The position numbers were made by a program, and so were the translations under genes. From Leptospira sp. WS39.C2 (GTDB taxonomy: Bacteria > Spirochaetota > Leptospiria > Leptospirales > Leptospiraceae), in assembly GCF_040833965.1 (NCBI RefSeq), contig NZ_CP162142.1, forward strand, positions 2,133,001-2,197,000: 64,000 nt of DNA. The letters are read 5' to 3'. The notes under the pieces were generated by a model that had not been told where the DNA came from, ran no database searches, and worked only from the letters and a program-made list of their open reading frames with translations. Numbering within the stretch: position 1 is the first letter of the stretch; each line of letters opens with the position of its first letter. Positions 59,688-64,000 of the stretch are shown here, one piece after another.

Positions 59688-61105
59688 CTGCCATATAGGT
59701 AACCAAAATTGGATACAATACCCAATGATTCTGGTAAAAATAATTTCGAAGTTCCTATCCCAAGTTCAAAACCAGATTCATCTTTGATGGCTACCTCTAA
59801 CATAACTTCGGCGATAAAAAACTTCTCAAACTCACTTTTTTGAAAATTAATTTTCCCATCAAAAGATCCATTTTGTTTGTATGGTAAAAAATAATTCCCT
59901 ATGAGTTTCACAACTACTAGTTGGTATTGGTAACTCAATACAAACTCTGATAAATACCCAAAGGTACGTCCTTCAATGATGGCATAGTTTTTTTCATACC
60001 CCAATTCTGTGACGGCAGCAGAAGGGAATACTCGGAAAATTTGCGAAATATATGGCGTTTGGCTTGGATGAGAACCAAAGAAAACGTAACCTTCTTTTAC
60101 AATCTGGTGTTTTTCATTTTTTTCATCTCTGTCTGATAAAAAATGTGAACTCCTAATCTTTACTCCACCAAATCTAAGTTCTGTGCCAAATTGAATTGCT
60201 TCCCCCGCAATAGGAAGAGTTCCTGGGTTTTTTGCAATTTGGGAACGAGTCCTATCACTTCCCTTACACCATAAAAAATCGAATTCGAACGAAAGATGCT
60301 GGGTATGAAAACCTATCCCTAAATTTCCAGAAAACAAAGAATCTCCATCAGCAGAATTTTTCTTTGTTTCTTGTGGGTGGTCTTTGGTATTCGGCCCAAA
60401 ACTACCTAATTCCAGATAATGGAATCCTAACCTAAATTGCAAAAACTGTCCGATCACCAATCCAAAACTCTGCCGACGATGGTGGTTCCGACTCAAATTG
60501 GATTGATTACCTTTTGTTTTAAGTAAATCAGTTTCATCCTCCAAACGGAGGATACTGCGAAACTGGTCTTTTGTGAGTAACAATGAACCAGAATAAAAAT
60601 CCCAGAGAAAAAATTGGAATGTTAAATATGTTTCTGGTTTTATTTCTAAAAATAATCCATCTCCGCCATCAAAGTATGAACTAAAACTTTTTGGTGAAAA
60701 CAAATGTTCACGTCTTCCCAGTCCTAAAAAAAATTGTTTGGTTTGGTATCCAAAAAAATGGTTTTTCCCAAGGTAATAATTTCTAAGTCCAGTGTCTGGC
60801 CCCGATGTTAATTGTATATCTAGGTTCCAATGTATTTTATCTCTTTGGTTTTTATCTTTTATTCCAACAAACAATGATTCACCCGACACCCGATTCAAAT
60901 AAGGTTCACCGACAAAAACCCTACCCCATTTTTGGGAATGAAAGTCCCAACCCGGAACTTCTAATTGTTTTTTGTTTTGGTTTTCTTTTAAAAATAATTC
61001 ATGTCCAAAAATTCCGACATCTAAACCTATCGATTCGATTGGATCAAAAGGAAAACCAAACAAGAGACAGACGTAGGGAAATAGAAACTTTCGTAGTGTT
61101 TTCAA
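59675..61105 (-). CDS. Probable outer-membrane beta-barrel protein
   Basis: A 476-residue protein with a signal peptide (FLFPYVCLLFGFPFDPI). The mature protein is a chain of alternating amphipathic strands with aromatic girdle residues (HFFGYQTKQFFLGLGRREHLF, LTFQFFLWDFYSGSLLL, FVLSYQYQLVVVKLIGNYF), as in barrel proteins; the final residue is Ile, not Phe. No family recognised. Its ATG overlaps the upstream stop by 4 bp. Confidence 0.7.
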   Translation of the reverse strand: MKTLRKFLFPYVCLLFGFPFDPIESIGLDVGIFGHELFLKENQNKKQLEVPGWDFHSQKWGRVFVGEPYLNRVSGESLFVGIKDKNQRDKIHWNLDIQLTSGPDTGLRNYYLGKNHFFGYQTKQFFLGLGRREHLFSPKSFSSYFDGGDGLFLEIKPETYLTFQFFLWDFYSGSLLLTKDQFRSILRLEDETDLLKTKGNQSNLSRNHHRRQSFGLVIGQFLQFRLGFHYLELGSFGPNTKDHPQETKKNSADGDSLFSGNLGIGFHTQHLSFEFDFLWCKGSDRTRSQIAKNPGTLPIAGEAIQFGTELRFGGVKIRSSHFLSDRDEKNEKHQIVKEGYVFFGSHPSQTPYISQIFRVFPSAAVTELGYEKNYAIIEGRTFGYLSEFVLSYQYQLVVVKLIGNYFLPYKQNGSFDGKINFQKSEFEKFFIAEVMLEVAIKDESGFELGIGTSKLFLPESLGIVSNFGYLYGRCQI

Positions 61106-63921
61106 TTGTCTTCTCGGTAAACTTCGAAATCATCTGCTTTGACACCGTCTGTATCTTTCTTTAACCAAAGAAATTCACCTGTGTTCAATGTTTTAGAAAA
61201 ACTGAATGTACTCTCCTTATGACCGAACGAAGAGATGAGAATGGATTGGTTAGAAATTTTCTTCCGTAATTGTAGTGATTCCCCAGATGAAATTCCATTG
61301 CCAATCGTTTGTGTGGAAGAAACCGTAAACAATCTATCTGACTCTGTATGAAACATTGGCAAATACCACTCTTTGCCATCAGGATCGACGATCCATGCAC
61401 AGGTATTTTTTGGGAGAAGGGAATCATTGGATACAAACCCTCTTCCATTTTTTCCCTTTGGTAAAAGTTCGGGAAAACGAGTTTGGTATGGGACCAAATC
61501 GTCCACTGACGTTTCATCTTCGATTTGGTATAGACTTAGGTCTTCCGTTTCATTAGAACGATTGCAAATATAAATCCATTCATTTTGAGAAAGGAAAGGA
61601 TTTGGATAAACTGCTTCAATTTGTATAGGTCCTTTTTTTTCCAAAAATCCAATTGGTTTAATTAATTTCGGATGTGTGAAATAGGAATACATCTGTTCTT
61701 CATTTGAATTAATGATAACGCCCGTTATGTTTATCTTAAATTGTAAATTGTTGGAAAAAATAAGAGGAACAGATGACTTTTGTCTTAAGTTTCCATATTG
61801 AACATGACCTAAAATTTCGAATGGAAGATTGGTATTATATTCAGGGCCTTGTTTTACAATTTCCAAACTCCGCTCTTTTTCGTATCCAGGACTCCTCCAC
61901 AATCCGGAACAAAATTGTGAGGCTACTAAAGAAGAGGAAAATAGAATTGGTGCAGGTTCTGGGTGAAGGGAATGAGTGTCTCCGTAAGATTTTTCACGGT
62001 ATAGAAGGTCAGACCAAACTGAACCAACCAAATGTAAGTTATCTTTGTCAGAATAAAACAATGAAGAAAATTGATTGGAAAAAAATCCGGAAGGTAGGTG
62101 GTATACATCTTCCCTGATACAAAGATTTGGTTCATAAGCAAAGCTGATTTGGTTTTCTTGTTTTGGTTTCCAATAATAGTATTCTTGACCATTTGTTGTG
62201 ATAAAGTAAGAAACACCCTCTTCCCATTCAAAAAATCCAAAATCAATAAATGGGTGAGGTGATTTTGCAAATTCAAGAAGTTTACTCCCTATCCAAGGAA
62301 TCGATAGTCTTTCATGTTTTCCAGGACTCATTTGAAATCCAAATGATTTTAAAGAATCCAATGCGTTTGTTCTGGGATGAGGAATTGGAATTGAATCTAC
62401 ATAAATAGAAAATTGATTTCGATTCCCTCTTCGAACTAATTGGAATTGATTTGGATTTGGCAAAAAATGTATCAATTCTTTTGATTTTCTATGTTCGAGT
62501 GAAAATGGAGGGATTTGGAATACTTGTTTCGGAATGTAAAATGGTTTTTCCCTTTGTATGAAATCCCAACCAACCCATTCCTCTCTTGTAAAAAGGAAAA
62601 TTGAATTTTGTTTGAGAATCTCTTCCTTTGCTGAAAATGGATAAACACTTTCATCAAAATTCCAATTTAAGGAGGAAAGATCACAATCGTTCCCAAGATT
62701 TTGAAATTCGAAAAATGCAGGCAGAGGAAAGTTTTTTTCATTCTGGTTTCCTGGATAAAATTCAGTGAGTTTGATTTGGTCTGGGGAACAACTAGGTATT
62801 GTATCCTCTGAATGTTTGGATTCTAATCCATTTGGTAATCCTGGATTTCCACAAAACGACTCCTTTGAAATCCAAATATTCTTTTGATCACGACACACAT
62901 TCGAATTCCATTGTTTCGAAAAAAACTCTCTTCCTTGTTTGAAAGAAAATGGAGAATCTGCAATGGGTGTATCACCAAATCGAATGACTTCATTTGTTCC
63001 AAGTTCTGAAAGGAATTCTTTTGGAATCGGTATTCCTTGAAATTTTGGTTCATCGGAAAATAATAAAATTGCATGAGGTAAAATGAGCCTACTTCGTTTT
63101 AGAAACTCATCAGATTGGAATGAAATGATTTCTCCGTTTTTTTCTACTTCTAAATTTTCTGCAACAGGACAAATGACTCTGTCTGTTTGATTTTCCCATT
63201 CCATATAACGTTTGTAGTCTGATTCTGAATGGCGAAAAATTTCGGAAATCGTTGGGTTGTTTGGTTGGCATTCGGAAAACCAGGTTTGGTTTTGTGATAG
63301 AATTTGATCATAGATCAAATCTACTTCGGGGCAAGGAAACTCAAAAACTAATGTAGGAGTTTTATTCTCTGAAACCTTGAGTGAAAGGGAACGAAACACA
63401 ACTTCGCATTCTGTGTTTGTTTTTTGGAGAAAAATTGGATGTGGTATCGCATAACTTTGGTAGGTTACAAATCCATTTGACCAAATTTGTTTTTTCCACT
63501 CCGAAACCGGTGATATTTCTTCTCGTTTTTCTTTCCATTTTTCAAAGGTGACGTATTTAATGACCCAATTTTTACCGATCTCTGTAAAATGTGGGTATTC
63601 AGGATTTTCAGAATCTAAAATAGAAAATCCATTTTTTAAACGAAGGAAACCCTCCTCATTCATTTTCCAACAAATTCGAAATTTCCCACCTAACTCTTGA
63701 TTATACAAAGAAAGAGGGATTGAATAAACACAGAATACACCATTTTCATAATGAAAAACATCATCGGAAAGGTTCAGAGTTGTATTTTGTTCTTTTAACC
63801 CATATTCAAAAAAGAATGTGGGAGTGTCTCCAAGTTCATTACTTAAAAAGTAAAAGGGTGCATTTTCTTTTGCAAAACAAGACAAAAAGAAACTAAGTAG
63901 AATTAGATAAATTCGATTCAC
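61102..63921 (-). CDS. Large lipoprotein with lamin-tail-like domains
   Basis: About 939 residues from the GTG at 63921, which has GAGGGTG upstream; a TTG at 63951 would give a poor signal. From GTG the protein begins with a clear lipoprotein signal (YLILLSFFLSCFAKE, Cys15). Two regions resemble lamin-tail (LTD) domains: one near ITEFYP-like QIKLTEFYPGNQNEKNF and one near QIEAVYPNPFLSQNEWIYIC. It heads a three-gene operon with the barrel and PLD-like genes. Its start is overlaid by the hairpin at 63924-63950. Confidence 0.7.
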   Translation of the reverse strand: MNRIYLILLSFFLSCFAKENAPFYFLSNELGDTPTFFFEYGLKEQNTTLNLSDDVFHYENGVFCVYSIPLSLYNQELGGKFRICWKMNEEGFLRLKNGFSILDSENPEYPHFTEIGKNWVIKYVTFEKWKEKREEISPVSEWKKQIWSNGFVTYQSYAIPHPIFLQKTNTECEVVFRSLSLKVSENKTPTLVFEFPCPEVDLIYDQILSQNQTWFSECQPNNPTISEIFRHSESDYKRYMEWENQTDRVICPVAENLEVEKNGEIISFQSDEFLKRSRLILPHAILLFSDEPKFQGIPIPKEFLSELGTNEVIRFGDTPIADSPFSFKQGREFFSKQWNSNVCRDQKNIWISKESFCGNPGLPNGLESKHSEDTIPSCSPDQIKLTEFYPGNQNEKNFPLPAFFEFQNLGNDCDLSSLNWNFDESVYPFSAKEEILKQNSIFLFTREEWVGWDFIQREKPFYIPKQVFQIPPFSLEHRKSKELIHFLPNPNQFQLVRRGNRNQFSIYVDSIPIPHPRTNALDSLKSFGFQMSPGKHERLSIPWIGSKLLEFAKSPHPFIDFGFFEWEEGVSYFITTNGQEYYYWKPKQENQISFAYEPNLCIREDVYHLPSGFFSNQFSSLFYSDKDNLHLVGSVWSDLLYREKSYGDTHSLHPEPAPILFSSSLVASQFCSGLWRSPGYEKERSLEIVKQGPEYNTNLPFEILGHVQYGNLRQKSSVPLIFSNNLQFKINITGVIINSNEEQMYSYFTHPKLIKPIGFLEKKGPIQIEAVYPNPFLSQNEWIYICNRSNETEDLSLYQIEDETSVDDLVPYQTRFPELLPKGKNGRGFVSNDSLLPKNTCAWIVDPDGKEWYLPMFHTESDRLFTVSSTQTIGNGISSGESLQLRKKISNQSILISSFGHKESTFSFSKTLNTGEFLWLKKDTDGVKADDFEVYREDN

Positions 63922-63923
63922 TG

Positions 63924-63950
63924 TGTCACCCTCAGTCTGAAGTGGTGACA
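63924..63950 (-). promoter_or_regulatory. Hairpin covering the ribosome binding site of the 61102-63921 gene
   Basis: On the plus strand TGTCACC (63924-63930) is the exact complement of GGTGACA (63944-63950); the 13-base interior can pair further with bulges. On the mRNA the 3' arm contains the GAGGGTG ribosome binding site and ends two bases before the GTG start, so folding would hide the site. Confidence 0.55.
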
Positions 63951-64000
63951 AATGATTATTTAGGTTCTATTTTTTTTAGACTCTGGATATTATTAAAAAT

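Overview
The window looks like a chromosomal segment of a Leptospira species, more likely from the environmental or saprophytic side of the genus. This rests on inference from content: AT-rich DNA, spirochaetal lipoboxes ending in a cysteine after Phe/Leu/Ser, LysM-FecR and OmpL47-like proteins, many PAS-rich histidine kinases, lipid A genes, and a long nonulosonic-acid/heptose O-antigen operon of the leptospiral kind. I saw no rRNA, tRNA, insertion sequence, prophage or CRISPR array.

Bases 1-20,075 (minus strand) are one very compact 21-gene surface-polysaccharide operon; ten of its junctions are 4-bp ATGA-type overlaps. Read in the direction of transcription it encodes: an EPS-type MarR/winged-helix regulator; GDP-fucose synthase; a 2-hydroxyacid dehydrogenase; the ABC exporter Wzm/Wzt; a GDP-linked legionaminic-acid route (LegB, LegC, LegH, LegG, LegI, PtmE, LegF); an amidination module (WbpG/PseA-like amidotransferase, HisF and HisH paralogues); an unassigned GT-B-like protein; and a GDP-D-glycero-D-manno-heptose route (GmhB, HddC, HddA, GmhA). 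Between HddA and GmhA lies a second NeuB-type synthase fused to a xylose-isomerase-like TIM barrel. GmhA runs off the left edge.

Bases 20,076-20,231 are a divergent control region with two GTTCA-N5-TGAAC dyads 32 bp apart and further inverted repeats. It separates the operon from an OafA-type acyltransferase on the plus strand. Bases 22.5-30.6 kb hold housekeeping and signalling genes: PlsC-like acyltransferase, SpoU methyltransferase, FadH-like reductase, a CheY-like receiver, a four-PAS histidine kinase and a short-chain dehydrogenase. Bases 30.8-40.4 kb hold a SpoIIE phosphatase with TPRs, a run of lipoproteins and membrane proteins of unknown role (one a predicted seven-bladed propeller), and a second PAS histidine kinase.

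Bases 40.5-48.0 kb (plus strand) carry sucC-sucD, a TolC-like protein, an SH3b protein, an FmdB-type zinc ribbon protein and lpxI-lpxB. Bases 48.0-53.9 kb (minus strand) carry a small lipoprotein, a large AsmA-like protein, a TPR lipoprotein, a UvrD/Rep helicase and a GST. Bases 54.0-58.0 kb (plus strand) carry a Nudix hydrolase, a LysM-FecR protein, an OmpL47-like protein and an MFS transporter. Bases 58.0-63.9 kb (minus strand) are a three-gene envelope operon: a large lipoprotein, a probable outer-membrane barrel and a phospholipase-D-like lipoprotein. A hairpin covers the ribosome binding site of its first gene.

The most unusual points are the NeuB-TIM fusion inside the heptose cassette, the HisF paralogue with Gln in place of catalytic Asp130, the CBS pairs fused to both the heptose kinase and the GDP-sugar pyrophosphorylase, the paired operators upstream of the operon, and two dyads placed over start regions (29,861-29,884 and 63,924-63,950).
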